From: Anaerovorax odorimutans
GTDB lineage: Bacteria; Bacillota; Clostridia; Peptostreptococcales; JAAYPU01
Assembly (NCBI GenBank): GCA_016841185.1
Contig: JAENZQ010000008.1
Coordinates: 1 to 64,000, forward strand
Direction of reading: 5' to 3'
Length of the DNA: 64,000 bases
Part shown: positions 37,332-47,150 of the stretch, in pieces
How positions within the stretch are numbered: position 1 is the first letter of the stretch
Layout: each line of letters starts with the position of its first letter
Made by a program: the position numbers and the translations under genes
The notes under the pieces: model-generated
Seen by the model: the letters and a program-made list of their open reading frames with translations, nothing else
What the model was told of the DNA's origin: nothing
The model's database searches: none

Positions 37332-38342
37332 TCATTGCCATCCTTTAGGAACAAAAATCTCTGTAAAAATATTAATGGCGTAACGATCTGTCATGCCTGC
37401 TATCTGGTCTTTTACGATTTCGTCGACACCCCATTCCCCTATCATTTTTTGATATTCTTCAGGTATTTTATCGATATTTTTTCTATAATAATCATATAGT
37501 GTTTCTATAATATTAAATATTTTATCCATTTCTTCATCTTTTTTTACAACGCTGCTGCAATAAACTCTTTCAAACATAAAAGATCTCAGTTTATTCATGA
37601 AATGAAGAAATTCTTCGCTCATTATAATCTCTGGCTTTCCTGTACTGTTTGTAACCACGTCAATTACTAAATTATTGATTCTCTCACGATTGGTATGTCC
37701 TAATGCACGAATACAATCCGATGGCAAGTGATTTTCCTTGATGATACCTGCCCGGATGGCATCATCAATATCATGATTGATATAGGCAATTCGGTCACTG
37801 ATTTTTACAATCTGCCCTTCCAGTGTATATGGATCAATTTTTCCTGTATGATTTAATATTCCGTCTCTGACTTCATCTGTTAGGTTCATACCTCGTTTGC
37901 TGCTTCCTTTCTCCAGATAGTCAACGACTCTGAGGCTTTGCTCATTATGTTTAAATCCGTTAGGGTGAATTCTATCCAGATATTTTTCGCCGCTGTGTCC
38001 AAAAGGCGTATGTCCTAAATCATGGCCCATGGCGATGGCCTCCGTCAGATCTTCATTCAATGCCAATGCTCTTGCAATGGTTCTGGATATCTGAGATACT
38101 TCTAATGTATGTGTCAGTCTTGTTCTGAAATGATCTCCTTCAGGTGCTAAAAATACTTGTGTTTTATGCATTAACCGCCTGAATGATTTAGAATGAATAA
38201 TCCTGTCACGATCTCTTTGAAATTCTGTTCGAAGGGTACAGCATTCTTCATGAATGCACCTGCCTTTTGATTCAGCTGATTTACATGCAAATTCAGATAA
38301 TCTATTATATTCCTGTTCTTCCAATTGTTCTCTCATTCTCAT
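37332..38342 (-). CDS. dgt: Deoxyguanosinetriphosphate triphosphohydrolase-like protein
   Basis: A 336-residue HD-domain phosphohydrolase that releases triphosphate from dNTPs. HD motifs are RLTHTLEVSQISRTIARAL and AMGHDLGHTPFGHSGE, with DRIAYINHDIDDAIRAG further on. The N-terminus RDRDRIIHSKSFRRLMHKTQVFLAPEGDHFRTR is diagnostic of the dGTPase family. It lies upstream of dnaG, a common clostridial order. The start could be the second Met (38336). Confidence 0.93.
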   Translation of the reverse strand: MRMREQLEEQEYNRLSEFACKSAESKGRCIHEECCTLRTEFQRDRDRIIHSKSFRRLMHKTQVFLAPEGDHFRTRLTHTLEVSQISRTIARALALNEDLTEAIAMGHDLGHTPFGHSGEKYLDRIHPNGFKHNEQSLRVVDYLEKGSSKRGMNLTDEVRDGILNHTGKIDPYTLEGQIVKISDRIAYINHDIDDAIRAGIIKENHLPSDCIRALGHTNRERINNLVIDVVTNSTGKPEIIMSEEFLHFMNKLRSFMFERVYCSSVVKKDEEMDKIFNIIETLYDYYRKNIDKIPEEYQKMIGEWGVDEIVKDQIAGMTDRYAINIFTEIFVPKGWQ

Positions 38343-38638
38343 TTTTTTAACCTCTAAAGTATTTTTATTTATTTTCTCCCTTCAGGTTGATTCTTAATTC
38401 TACAAATGATTTTAAATTCCTTTATTTTTTATTAAGAAATATAAAAAGCAATATTGATGATACTATTTTTTTAAACAAGATGTCAATGATTTGTAATCTA
38501 TTTTTAACTATATTATTTACGTTGATAAGGCTATAATATTATTGAATTTAAATATTGGAAAAGCCCTTTTAGGAAATACAAAAATATTAAAAATGCAGAC
38601 TGAAATTTTTATCATTTATAAGAAAGGAACATCAAAAA
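38343..38638. other. Divergent promoter spacer (dgt / glycosidase-like gene)
   Basis: Very AT-rich. TATAAT at about 38532 lies about 100 bases upstream of the plus-strand gene but lacks a good -35 box. No structured RNA or gene was recognised. Confidence 0.4.
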
Positions 38639-41476
38639 ATGAAAAGGCCTATTAAGCTTACGGTATCTTTAATAACCGTTTTTACATTTCTGTTTACATT
38701 ATCAAGTACATATTCTTACGCAAATTGGCAGAATCCATATTATGAAGAAGCAAAGCATCAAATTATCAGATCAGGCGTCGAGCATGAACAGATCCTTAGA
38801 TTTACAGATAAAGGCTGGTACAATGTTAATATTCTGAGAGCGGATTTAGATGATCCTTATGTATCCCTTGATCTATTGTTCAATAAGGATGGAATCGGCA
38901 ACAGAAAGAAATTGTCAGATTTGGCAAACCAGAATAATGAGGTCGCAGGGGGAATTAACGGAGATTTTTTTAATACCCAGGGAGCTGCAAGTCTGGGACC
39001 AATGCTTCATCAAGGAGAATTATTAACAACGCCATTTTACTTACCTTCTCAAATGGCAGTATTCAATATGACAGAAAAAGAACTTCCTTTTATAAATTAT
39101 TGGTCTCTACCGGACATCACTGTTGAAAACCGTGAAAACCGTGCTGTACTAACCATCCATGCAATGAATAAAGAAACCGAATCTGGGGATATTGCCGTTG
39201 TCTATACCCCGGCATGGGGGGAATATACACCTCCTGTCAGCCCAAAGTTGAGTGCTGCAGTTCAAATGTCGATTTCCGACGGTAAAGTACAGTCCGTCAG
39301 CCCTGCTGAAAGTACCGGAAATCCAATCCCTTCTGATGGGTATGTGGTTTTTGCAACGGGCAGTTATGGAGAATATATCGTAAATTCATTTAAAAATAGA
39401 GACGAAGTTACCTTTGACATTCAATCTGATATAGATTATGAAGAATTAGCTCTTGCCTTTGGAGGAGGTGCTCTGCTTGTAGAAAATGGTGTTGTAAGAG
39501 AAACATTTTCTCACGAAATCACAGGCAGTCATCCAAGATCTGCACTGGGCATTGCAAGAAATGAAGACGAGGTTCTTTTGGTTACTGTAGACGGCCGTAC
39601 GGCATCATTTCCTGGTGTTACACAAAAAGAATTAGCTCAGATCATGCTGGATTTAGGCGCTTATACAGCAATAAATCTGGATGGCGGCGGATCTACGGAC
39701 ATGATCCTGAAGCAGCTGGGACAAGATAATCTTCAGGTTGTCAATCACCTTTCGGATGGCAGGGAAAGAAATATCACCAATGGTATCGGAATAATTAGTT
39801 CGGCACCTTCTTCTGCTCTAAAAGGCCTGATATTGAATGTTGAAGATACAAATGTATTTTTAGGGACCACAAAAGAAATTAAAATATGCGGCTATGATAA
39901 AAACTACAATCCGGAAGATATAGACCCGTCAAGAGCTAATTGGTCTGTAAACGAAGGTATGGGAGAAATCAAAAACGGTATTTTCACACCCGTTCAGCCG
40001 GGCAAGGCTGTCATTACTGCGGAATATAAAGGAAAAGAGGAATCAATAGAGCTTACAGTTTTAAATGCACCCACTGCACTTTCCATTTCTCCCGAAAAAA
40101 TAATCGTTTCACCCGGTGAATCCGTACAACTGAATATAAATGGTATTAATAATGAAGGCTATATGGGACCTATCGACCCTGAGTTCATAAAGTTTCAGGT
40201 GCCTTTCAATCTTGGTTTTATTAATAAGCAGGGTTTGTTTCAGTCCTCAGATCAAAACGGCACCGGAATTATAAAAGTTTCATTTGGAGAACTAGTTGCT
40301 TATGTACCTGTAATAGTAGGGTCTCAAAAAATAATTGCAGATGACTTTGAGAAATTAAACGGGACATTCCTCTCCTACCCTTCGGTAGTCACTGGTAATT
40401 ACAATATTGTTCCTTTTAATAAAGACGGCAGGTTCTCAGGTGAATTGTCTTATGATTTCACCACTACAGATGCCACAAGAGCGGCATATCTCGTTTTCAA
40501 CAACAATGGCATCACATTGGAGCAAAAACCGCAAAGTATTGGCATATGGGTTTATGGTAATGAAGGCGGAGGTCACGGGTTGAAAATAAAAGTTACGGAT
40601 GCAAAAGGTGTATCAGAAAACATTACCCTTTCGCAGGCCGTTGATTGGAATGGGTGGAAATATGTTGAATCAGTACTGCCTGCTTCGTTAACGGCTCCCC
40701 TCAAAATCGAACGTGTATATGTCGTTGAAATCAATCCTGCTATTAAAGATACCGGTAAAGTCTATCTTGACAACTTGACACTTTCATATCCTTTAACTTT
40801 ATCGGAAGAAGTCCCGGAAGCTGTGACTAAAGTCACCGATTCAGCCAACATTAAATCCGAATTGGAAAGCGAAAATGCTTTTCGTTTTTTCGCTCATGGA
40901 AGTGTAACGGATATTGATACACTGAAAGATAATTTAGTCATATCTCAAATGACCGAGAGCATTAATACGTTCAGTTCCATCAATATATTTGCCGGATTAT
41001 TGGATACGGAAATAACCGGCCGGTTAAAAGCGCCGATAACCATAGCCGACAAAGGCTACTCCTATTCGGAATTCAATGACAGTGGTTTCATAACTCTGGA
41101 TAATAGCAACAAAGGGCTCAGGCTTTCCAATGTAGCCCAATGGCCATGGATCCTTGATACACTGGATCATATTACAGTTAAAAATCTTTTTATCACTCTT
41201 CCTGAACCGCTGGGTTTTTATGACCCATTGGAAGAAAAGTTGTTTAAACAGATTCTGACAGCACTCAAGGAGGAAGAGAACATCGATGTATGGGTATTAT
41301 ACGGTGGGAATAATGAATATAAAGTACACATGGAAAACGGCATTCACTATGTGGCATTAAAAGACTACCCGACAGATAATAAATATGATATTTATAAAGA
41401 TCTTGACATGATGATTTTCACTGTCAATGGAGATAAAGTAACCTACCAGATTAAGCCCCTTTATACAAGAAATTAA
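38639..41476 (+). CDS. Exported phosphodiester glycosidase (NAGPA)-domain protein with Ig-like and carbohydrate-binding-like modules
   Basis: A 945-residue secreted protein with a signal peptide (residues 1-27, cleavage near SYA-NW). The NAGPA catalytic domain (about 60-390) has the conserved GGINGDFF (about 103), SHPRSALGIARNEDEVLLVTVDGR (about 295-320) and AINLDGGGSTDM (about 341). Two Ig-like (Big) modules follow (about 394-475 and 480-560), then a beta-sandwich, CBM-like module (about 566-717; RAAYLVFNNNGI, IGIWVYGNEGGG, VYLDNLTLSYP). The C-terminal about 210 residues look like a degenerate metallophosphoesterase-type domain. Bacterial NAGPA proteins act on cell-wall sugar phosphodiesters or exopolysaccharide; the substrate here is unknown. 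AAGAAAGGA precedes the ATG. Confidence 0.85.
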   Translation: MKRPIKLTVSLITVFTFLFTLSSTYSYANWQNPYYEEAKHQIIRSGVEHEQILRFTDKGWYNVNILRADLDDPYVSLDLLFNKDGIGNRKKLSDLANQNNEVAGGINGDFFNTQGAASLGPMLHQGELLTTPFYLPSQMAVFNMTEKELPFINYWSLPDITVENRENRAVLTIHAMNKETESGDIAVVYTPAWGEYTPPVSPKLSAAVQMSISDGKVQSVSPAESTGNPIPSDGYVVFATGSYGEYIVNSFKNRDEVTFDIQSDIDYEELALAFGGGALLVENGVVRETFSHEITGSHPRSALGIARNEDEVLLVTVDGRTASFPGVTQKELAQIMLDLGAYTAINLDGGGSTDMILKQLGQDNLQVVNHLSDGRERNITNGIGIISSAPSSALKGLILNVEDTNVFLGTTKEIKICGYDKNYNPEDIDPSRANWSVNEGMGEIKNGIFTPVQPGKAVITAEYKGKEESIELTVLNAPTALSISPEKIIVSPGESVQLNINGINNEGYMGPIDPEFIKFQVPFNLGFINKQGLFQSSDQNGTGIIKVSFGELVAYVPVIVGSQKIIADDFEKLNGTFLSYPSVVTGNYNIVPFNKDGRFSGELSYDFTTTDATRAAYLVFNNNGITLEQKPQSIGIWVYGNEGGGHGLKIKVTDAKGVSENITLSQAVDWNGWKYVESVLPASLTAPLKIERVYVVEINPAIKDTGKVYLDNLTLSYPLTLSEEVPEAVTKVTDSANIKSELESENAFRFFAHGSVTDIDTLKDNLVISQMTESINTFSSINIFAGLLDTEITGRLKAPITIADKGYSYSEFNDSGFITLDNSNKGLRLSNVAQWPWILDTLDHITVKNLFITLPEPLGFYDPLEEKLFKQILTALKEEENIDVWVLYGGNNEYKVHMENGIHYVALKDYPTDNKYDIYKDLDMMIFTVNGDKVTYQIKPLYTRN

Positions 41477-41490
41477 TTTAATAATATTGT

Positions 41491-41532
41491 AAATAAATAA
41501 AAAAGAACAAATTTGTTCTTTTTTATTTATTT
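41491..41532. terminator. Bidirectional terminator, 42-base perfect palindrome
   Basis: Bases 41491-41511 are the exact reverse complement of 41512-41532 (half-site ends GAACAAA). The A/T-rich arms give T runs on both strands, so it can stop the glycosidase-like gene on the plus strand and the minus-strand gene at 41614. Confidence 0.85.
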
Positions 41533-41613
41533 CAGACTGAAGCCAAAGTAACTTATGAATTGAATACTGTTGTATAAATATGAATGACTTTAGCTATTTG
41601 GTTAAAAAAAACT

Positions 41614-42039
41614 TTAAAAGTATTGCAGAGATGCCGTAACAATTCCTATAAAATATTCTGATTCTCGGCGAATATGGTTAATTACTACCACTGCTATTTC
41701 ATTGTTTTTTATTGCTTCACTCTCTGCCACAAGCTGATTTAAAAATGCTACAAAGCTTTTGCTCTCGTTGAGTGAAAAAACTGTAAACCTTCTAATATTT
41801 TCTGTCATAGCCGGAGAAATTATTCCCTTAGATCTGGTAATTGCTTCAATATAACGTACTGCATTACCTTCTGTTTTAGCAAAGGCCAGTTCCCAATTCA
41901 TAAGCTTTTCCACATAATCCTGTTCCAAATTATCTGCTATTTGACGTATTACAACAGTGTGCTCACTTTCTTGATTTTTCCAGAATTCAATTTCATCTAT
42001 AATCCTAAGCGGAGTTTTACATCCATAATAATACTGCAC
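41614..42039 (-). CDS. Small helical protein, possibly DUF2935/hemerythrin-like
   Basis: About 141 residues, predicted all-alpha. EIEFWKNQESEHTVVIRQIA near the start and NHIRRESEYFIGIV near the end resemble the EFWxxxxxEH and ExxxF metal-ligand helices of DUF2935 proteins, but only about half the usual two-repeat length is present. The GTG at 42039 is preferred because GGGAGAGGTG sits five bases upstream; an ATG at 42075 would add 12 residues. It stands alone between a terminator and a non-coding spacer. Assignment is tentative. Confidence 0.55.
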   Translation of the reverse strand: MQYYYGCKTPLRIIDEIEFWKNQESEHTVVIRQIADNLEQDYVEKLMNWELAFAKTEGNAVRYIEAITRSKGIISPAMTENIRRFTVFSLNESKSFVAFLNQLVAESEAIKNNEIAVVVINHIRRESEYFIGIVTASLQYF

Positions 42040-42216
42040 AAAAACACCTCTCCCATTTTTAATAAGTGCTGCCATTACTTACTATTATTGTATTCAGAAA
42101 AAATTAAAAAGTTATATTCTAATGACATACTTCAAACCTACGGCCCACCCCACTTCAAAAATCTCCGCTATAACTAACAATAGCCACTTTATATTCTTCA
42201 TTCCTTTATTTAAAAT

Positions 42217-42249
42217 AAAAAGTCCGGAAGATATATCTCCCAGACTTTT
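42217..42249 (-). terminator. Intrinsic terminator
   Basis: AAAAGTC and GACTTTT flank an inner AGATATATCT palindrome; on the minus strand TTTTTATTTT follows. It probably ends transcription of the membrane protein gene at 42484-42879, more than 230 bases upstream. Confidence 0.65.
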
Positions 42250-42483
42250 ATTTTTCAGTGAACACAAATATAAATTGTGGTTGTCATTTCCGTAAAATTT
42301 TATCTCATCGCTTTTTCTTAATTGCCGCTTGTGCCGAAGCTATCAAAATAGACCAATCACTGTTTTTGCACATTATGGAACACTTTTTGTAACCATTGAT
42401 TTTGTAGCTACTATAGTAAATGCACAAAAAATAAATGTTGGGGCTTAACTACAGATGCAGATTATGCTCATAATAATGTTATT
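42250..42483. other. Spacer without a recognised gene
   Basis: On the minus strand a frame of about 50 codons (about 42315-42445, ending WSILIASAQAAIKKKR) is open but lacks a ribosome site and any family likeness. It may be the 3' untranslated region of the membrane protein gene or a decayed small gene. Confidence 0.35.
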
Positions 42484-42879
42484 TTAATGTAACTTGTTGC
42501 TGTATAAATAATAAGTAGCCATATACACTAACGGAAGTATTGCAAGAAATGATACTATATTTATTACGGTAAAATTCACACTATTAGATACCTCACCAAA
42601 TTCAATAAAATATCGGCAAATCATTCCTACCAACAAACTAATAAATGAAACACTATATGCTTTTATAACCTTTCCCTTACCAAGTAAAGCAACAAGCATT
42701 GATGGCGTTATATACACTGCATTTGCTAAGTGTAAAATTATATTTGAATAGCCTGTATATTGTGGGAATAGTGGAAAAGCTGCACAACCAACGAATATTG
42801 CAATGTAAGTTATAAAAATTGTCCAGGATAGTTTCCTATTTTTATTTACCATCTTACTTAAATAGTTTATCTGTACCAT
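42484..42879 (-). CDS. Hypothetical four-helix membrane protein
   Basis: A 131-residue protein with four predicted membrane segments: about 20-40 (IFITYIAIFVGCAAFPLF), 45-65 (IILHLANAVYITPSMLVALL), 74-92 and 103-125. The ATG is preceded by GGAGTATTTG. No family is recognised. The neighbours are a long spacer and ppdK, with no sign of an operon. It could be a small transporter-like or regulatory membrane protein. Confidence 0.65.
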   Translation of the reverse strand: MVQINYLSKMVNKNRKLSWTIFITYIAIFVGCAAFPLFPQYTGYSNIILHLANAVYITPSMLVALLGKGKVIKAYSVSFISLLVGMICRYFIEFGEVSNSVNFTVINIVSFLAILPLVYMATYYLYSNKLH

Positions 42880-42983
42880 CTTACAAATACTCCTATTATA
42901 TAAATATTACCTATTGCACATTAATCTACTGATATTAATTATAACATGTTTTTTCATAGGCTCAGCTGATAAATAACAAAAGG

Positions 42984-43015
42984 AGGGTACCGCCATTAAA
43001 AAGTGACAGTACCCT
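42984..43015 (-). terminator. Intrinsic terminator of ppdK
   Basis: AGGGTACTG pairs with CGGTACCCT, followed by CCTTTTGTT on the minus strand, 20 bases after the ppdK stop. Confidence 0.75.
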
Positions 43016-43034
43016 TGTATTTTTATTTCAAGTC

Positions 43035-45671
43035 TTACTTCGATTGGTCTTTGGCGATTACAGCTGCCTGAGCTGCTGCAATTCGGGCAATGGGAACCCT
43101 GTATGGCGAGCAAGAAACATAATCCAGTCCCACAGATTGACAGAAATCTATAGAATCGGGATCTCCTCCGTGTTCTCCGCATATCCCCAGCTTTATGTCA
43201 TTTCTTGTTTTTCGTCCTAATTCAACTGCAATTTCAATTAATTTGCCCACACCTTGCTTGTCAAGTGTTTGAAAGGGATCTGATTCCAGCACTTTTTTAT
43301 CTTTGTATTCCCTTATGAATTTGCCGGCATCATCTCTGGAGAATGCATAGGTCATCTGAGTCAGATCATTGGTTCCGAATGAAAAGAAATCCGCATGTTC
43401 CGCTATTTCATCTGCCGTTACTGCAGCCCGTGGCACTTCGATCATCGTTCCGATTTTATATGAAATCTCAGTATCACATTCTTTCAAAACCTGTACGGCT
43501 GTTTCATTAACAATTTTTCTGACATATTCAAGTTCTTTACCGGATCCGATTAAGGGAATCATGATTTCAGGTATGATGTCAAGATTTTCTTCTTCTTTCA
43601 CCTCAATCGCTGCCAGAATAATGGCTTTCGTCTGCATTTCGTAAATCTCAGGATAGGTTACGGCTAACCGGCACCCTCTATGGCCCAGCATCGGGTTAAA
43701 CTCTTTCAATTCTTCAACCCTTGTTTTCAACTTATAAAATTCAATGCCGATTTGCTTTGATAAAGCTTGGATCTCCTCATCATGATGAGGAAGGAACTCG
43801 TGTAATGGAGGATCCAATAACCTAATGGTCACAGGCCTATCTTCCATGGCTTTAAAAATGCCTTTAAAATCCTCCCGTTGATAATCAATTAAACTGTCCA
43901 AAGCCTTTAACCGTTCTTCTACAGTATCAGCTACAATCATTTTTCTTACTGCAGGAATACGTTCTTCTTCAAAAAACATATGCTCTGTCCTGCACAACCC
44001 GATACCTTCTGCGCCGAATTTAACGGCTATGGAAGCATCCTTTGGATTATCTGCATTTGCTCTTACTTTCATATTTCGTATTTCGTCTGCCCAGCTCATC
44101 AACAGGCTGAAATCGCCGGAAAGTTCAGGCTCCTTAGTCTGTATCCGACCGCTGTATACAAATCCCGTATTGCCGTCAAGAGAGAGATACCTGCCTTCTT
44201 TGAATTCTTCTGAGCCGATATAGACCGTTTTTTTATGCTCATCCACCCGGATATCCGAACAGCCGGATACACAGCATTTCCCCATGCCTCTTGCAACAAC
44301 CGCAGCATGAGAGGTCATTCCTCCTCTTGCCGTAAGAATACCTTCTGAAGCAATCATTCCTTCAATATCTTCCGGAGAAGTTTCAAGCCGGACCAAAATT
44401 ACTTTTTCTCCATTTTTTGCTGCCGCTACCGCATCTTCTGCTGTAAAGCAGATTTTTCCGCTTGCTGCTCCCGGAGAAGCCGGAAGTCCCTGAGCTATTT
44501 TTTCGGCATTATCTAATTCTTTAGAATCAAAAGTGGGATGAAGCAATTGATCTATTTGTGATGGTTCAACTCTGGATACGGCCGTTTCTTTGCTGATTAT
44601 ATTTTCTGATACCATATCTACCGCTACTTTGACGGCAGCTTTAGCCGTTCGTTTTCCATTTCTTGTCTGCAGCATAAAAAGCTTGCCTTTTTCAATGGTA
44701 AACTCTATATCCTGCATATCCTTATAGTGGTTTTCAAGTAAATTTGCTATGTCTTTAAATTCAAGGAAAACTTCAGGTAAAGTTTTATCCATTTCGGAAA
44801 TCGGCTGAGGTGTTCTGATGCCGGCTACAACATCTTCCCCTTGAGCATTGATCAAAAACTCTCCGAACAAATTCTTCTCGCCTGTTATCGGGTTTCGTGT
44901 AAATGCCACACCGGTTCCGGATGTATTCCCCATATTCCCAAAGACCATTGACTGAACATTAACTGCTGTACCTAAATCTGAAGGAATACGGTTCAGTTGT
45001 CTGTAAACATTTGCCCTCGGATTGTTCCACGAATTGAAAACGGCTTTTACGGCCATTATTAATTGAGTTTTGGGGTCTTGAGGAAAATTTTCAAGTGTTT
45101 CCTGCCTTACCAGTCTTTTATAAGCTTCAATAATTGCCTGATTATCTTCAGAACTCATATCCACATCGGATTCATATCCCTTCTCAGCCTTTCTGGCTTC
45201 CAGAATCGCATCAAATTTATGTTTTGGGATATGCAGAACAACATCGCAGAACATCTGAATAAACCGTCTGTAACTGTCATAAGCAAATCTTTCATTCTGT
45301 GTCAAATCTGCAAGCCCTGCAACACTTTCATCATTCAAACCGAGATTTAAAATGGTATCCATCATTCCAGGCATGGAAATCACAGCACCTGAGCGGACTG
45401 AAACCAGCAAAGGGTTTTCGGGGTCTCCGAATTTTTTCTGTGTTTTTTCCTCAAGCTTCTTTAAATTATACGATATCTGTTGAGCAACATCGTCAGATAT
45501 TTGCTGACCCTCTGCATAATAACGATTGCAGGCTTCTGTGGAAATAGTAAAACCAAAAGGAACAGGAAGACCAATTTTTGTCATCTCTGCTAAATTAGCA
45601 CCTTTTCCGCCTAAAAGGTTTTTCATTTCTTTATTACCTTCATCAAAAGAATAAACATATTTTTTTTCCAT
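43035..45671 (-). CDS. ppdK: Pyruvate, phosphate dikinase
   Basis: An 878-residue enzyme interconverting pyruvate + ATP + Pi with PEP + AMP + PPi, used in anaerobes for PPi-linked glycolysis or gluconeogenesis. The ATP-grasp domain begins YSFDEGNKEMKNLLGGKGANLAEM. The swivelling domain has the phosphohistidine motif TARGGMTSHAAVVARGMGKCCVSG (about 450). The C-terminal PEP barrel has GIGLCRTEHMF, FGTNDLTQMTYAFSRDD and GICGEHGGDPDSIDFC. The regulatory protein gene lies 11 bases upstream, so the pair is cotranscribed and the dikinase is probably controlled by reversible phosphorylation. Confidence 0.98.
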   Translation of the reverse strand: MEKKYVYSFDEGNKEMKNLLGGKGANLAEMTKIGLPVPFGFTISTEACNRYYAEGQQISDDVAQQISYNLKKLEEKTQKKFGDPENPLLVSVRSGAVISMPGMMDTILNLGLNDESVAGLADLTQNERFAYDSYRRFIQMFCDVVLHIPKHKFDAILEARKAEKGYESDVDMSSEDNQAIIEAYKRLVRQETLENFPQDPKTQLIMAVKAVFNSWNNPRANVYRQLNRIPSDLGTAVNVQSMVFGNMGNTSGTGVAFTRNPITGEKNLFGEFLINAQGEDVVAGIRTPQPISEMDKTLPEVFLEFKDIANLLENHYKDMQDIEFTIEKGKLFMLQTRNGKRTAKAAVKVAVDMVSENIISKETAVSRVEPSQIDQLLHPTFDSKELDNAEKIAQGLPASPGAASGKICFTAEDAVAAAKNGEKVILVRLETSPEDIEGMIASEGILTARGGMTSHAAVVARGMGKCCVSGCSDIRVDEHKKTVYIGSEEFKEGRYLSLDGNTGFVYSGRIQTKEPELSGDFSLLMSWADEIRNMKVRANADNPKDASIAVKFGAEGIGLCRTEHMFFEEERIPAVRKMIVADTVEERLKALDSLIDYQREDFKGIFKAMEDRPVTIRLLDPPLHEFLPHHDEEIQALSKQIGIEFYKLKTRVEELKEFNPMLGHRGCRLAVTYPEIYEMQTKAIILAAIEVKEEENLDIIPEIMIPLIGSGKELEYVRKIVNETAVQVLKECDTEISYKIGTMIEVPRAAVTADEIAEHADFFSFGTNDLTQMTYAFSRDDAGKFIREYKDKKVLESDPFQTLDKQGVGKLIEIAVELGRKTRNDIKLGICGEHGGDPDSIDFCQSVGLDYVSCSPYRVPIARIAAAQAAVIAKDQSK

Positions 45672-45682
45672 ATTACTCCTCC

Positions 45683-46480
45683 CTATCTGAACCTCATAAG
45701 ATCAAAAATAATACTTGCTGTCTCTTCTACAGCTTTTGTTGAAACATCAATTACAGGGCATCCTACCTTTTTCATGATCTCTTCAGCATAGTCCAATTCT
45801 TTAAGAATTCTTTCCATGCTGGCATAGTTTGCATCATTATTCAGTCCAAGAGCCTTTAATCTTTCCTGACGTATTTCATTCAGTTTAATTGGATTTGTCG
45901 TTAACCCGATGATTTTCTTTTTATCTATTTTATATAGCTCTTCAGAAACAGGAACTTCGGGAACCAATGGAACATTTGCGGCCTTTATATTTTTATGCGC
46001 CAAAAACATACACAAGGGCGTTTTGGATGTTCTGGATACACCAATAATGACCACATCGGCTTCCTTGATACCCCTTACGTTTTTTCCATCATCGTATTTC
46101 ACTGCAAACTCGATGGCTTCAACTTTCCGAAAATACTTATCATCCAATTTTCTGATAAGGCCGGGTTCATTGGCAGGCTCTTGCTTAAACAGTGATGAGA
46201 AGGTATTCACTACATTAGACATGATATCCATCGTGGGAACCTGATGAATTTCAGCTGCTTCCAGTAGTTTTTCCCTAAGTTGCGGAACTACAATAGTAAA
46301 TACGATAATTGCTTTTTCATTTGCAGCATCCGTTACAATATCTTCTATCTGACGGCCATTGGATATGTAAGAATATCTTTTCACCTCATAAGATACATCA
46401 TTGAATTGACTGACTGCAGCTTTTACAATCTGGTCTGCAGTCTCACCGATAGAATCTGATACAACATATATATTATACAT
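45683..46480 (-). CDS. ppsR: Pyruvate, phosphate dikinase regulatory protein (kinase/Pi-dependent phosphorylase)
   Basis: A 265-residue DUF299 protein that inactivates PPDK by ADP-dependent phosphorylation of a Thr near the catalytic His and reverses this with Pi. The N-terminus YNIYVVSDSIGETADQIVKAA and the P-loop GVSRTSKTPLCMFLAHK (about 150) are typical. An AGGAGG six bases upstream sets the ATG at 46480; the ATG two codons earlier overlaps that site. The partner ppdK follows. Confidence 0.95.
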   Translation of the reverse strand: MYNIYVVSDSIGETADQIVKAAVSQFNDVSYEVKRYSYISNGRQIEDIVTDAANEKAIIVFTIVVPQLREKLLEAAEIHQVPTMDIMSNVVNTFSSLFKQEPANEPGLIRKLDDKYFRKVEAIEFAVKYDDGKNVRGIKEADVVIIGVSRTSKTPLCMFLAHKNIKAANVPLVPEVPVSEELYKIDKKKIIGLTTNPIKLNEIRQERLKALGLNNDANYASMERILKELDYAEEIMKKVGCPVIDVSTKAVEETASIIFDLMRFR

Positions 46481-46490
46481 AATCATCCTC

Positions 46491-47150
46491 CTAAATTTTC
46501 ATCCTGGCAAGATCAACCAATAATCGAGTGATATTGGTTTTAGATACTTTCCCGGTTATCTTAAGATGCTTTTTATCATCCACAAAGATTTCTTCAACCA
46601 CAGGGAGACTATCTACCTCATGCTCAATAATTTTTATGGCAGCTTCCAAGGCGGAATCCGTATCTTTAATGGTAATAATATTGGGCATACGGGTCATAAT
46701 CATGCCTACAGGAACCTTATTCATATCCGTGCCGCCCATGATATTTTTCAGTAAATCCTTTCTGGATACAACACCTCCAAGATATCCGCCGGAAAGCACA
46801 TATAATGCACCTGTATCTTCTAAAAATAGCGTTACGATGGCATCATATAAGGATGATTGCTCGTCTACTACCGTCGGCAGGGATTTTATGTCCGATACAC
46901 TGATTTTTTTAATCTTTACAGATATGATCTCGGCTTCTGAATTCCCTGAGTAATAATATCCGACTTTAGGTCTTGCATCGAATATTCCGATCATAGTCAG
47001 AACAGAAAGATCCGTCCTTAATGTTGACCTTGTCATGTTCATCTTTTCTGCAATCTGATCACTGGTGATTGGCTGATTTTTTTTTACAATTTCTATGATC
47101 TCTTTCTGTCGATTTGTTAATTCTATGAGGATCACCCCTTTCATACACAT
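46491..47150 (-). CDS. CcpN-like HTH/CBS-pair transcription regulator
   Basis: A 219-residue protein with an N-terminal winged-helix domain (LTNRQKEIIEIVKKNQPITSDQIAEKMNMTRSTLRTDLSVLTMIG, then DARPKVGYYYSG) and two CBS domains (about 85-140 and 150-205). B. subtilis CcpN has the same layout, represses gluconeogenic genes and sits beside the ppsR homologue yqfL, as here. It probably senses adenylates through the CBS pair and controls carbon-flow genes such as ppdK. The start is uncertain: ATG at 47150 has little ribosome site, and a GTG five codons on gives a length closer to CcpN. Confidence 0.88.
   Translation of the reverse strand: MCMKGVILIELTNRQKEIIEIVKKNQPITSDQIAEKMNMTRSTLRTDLSVLTMIGIFDARPKVGYYYSGNSEAEIISVKIKKISVSDIKSLPTVVDEQSSLYDAIVTLFLEDTGALYVLSGGYLGGVVSRKDLLKNIMGGTDMNKVPVGMIMTRMPNIITIKDTDSALEAAIKIIEHEVDSLPVVEEIFVDDKKHLKITGKVSKTNITRLLVDLARMKI

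Noticed and set aside
42907-43182. 91-codon minus-strand open frame overlapping the 3' end of ppdK
   Set aside because: It overlaps the conserved PPDK C-terminus in another frame and reads through the ppdK terminator.
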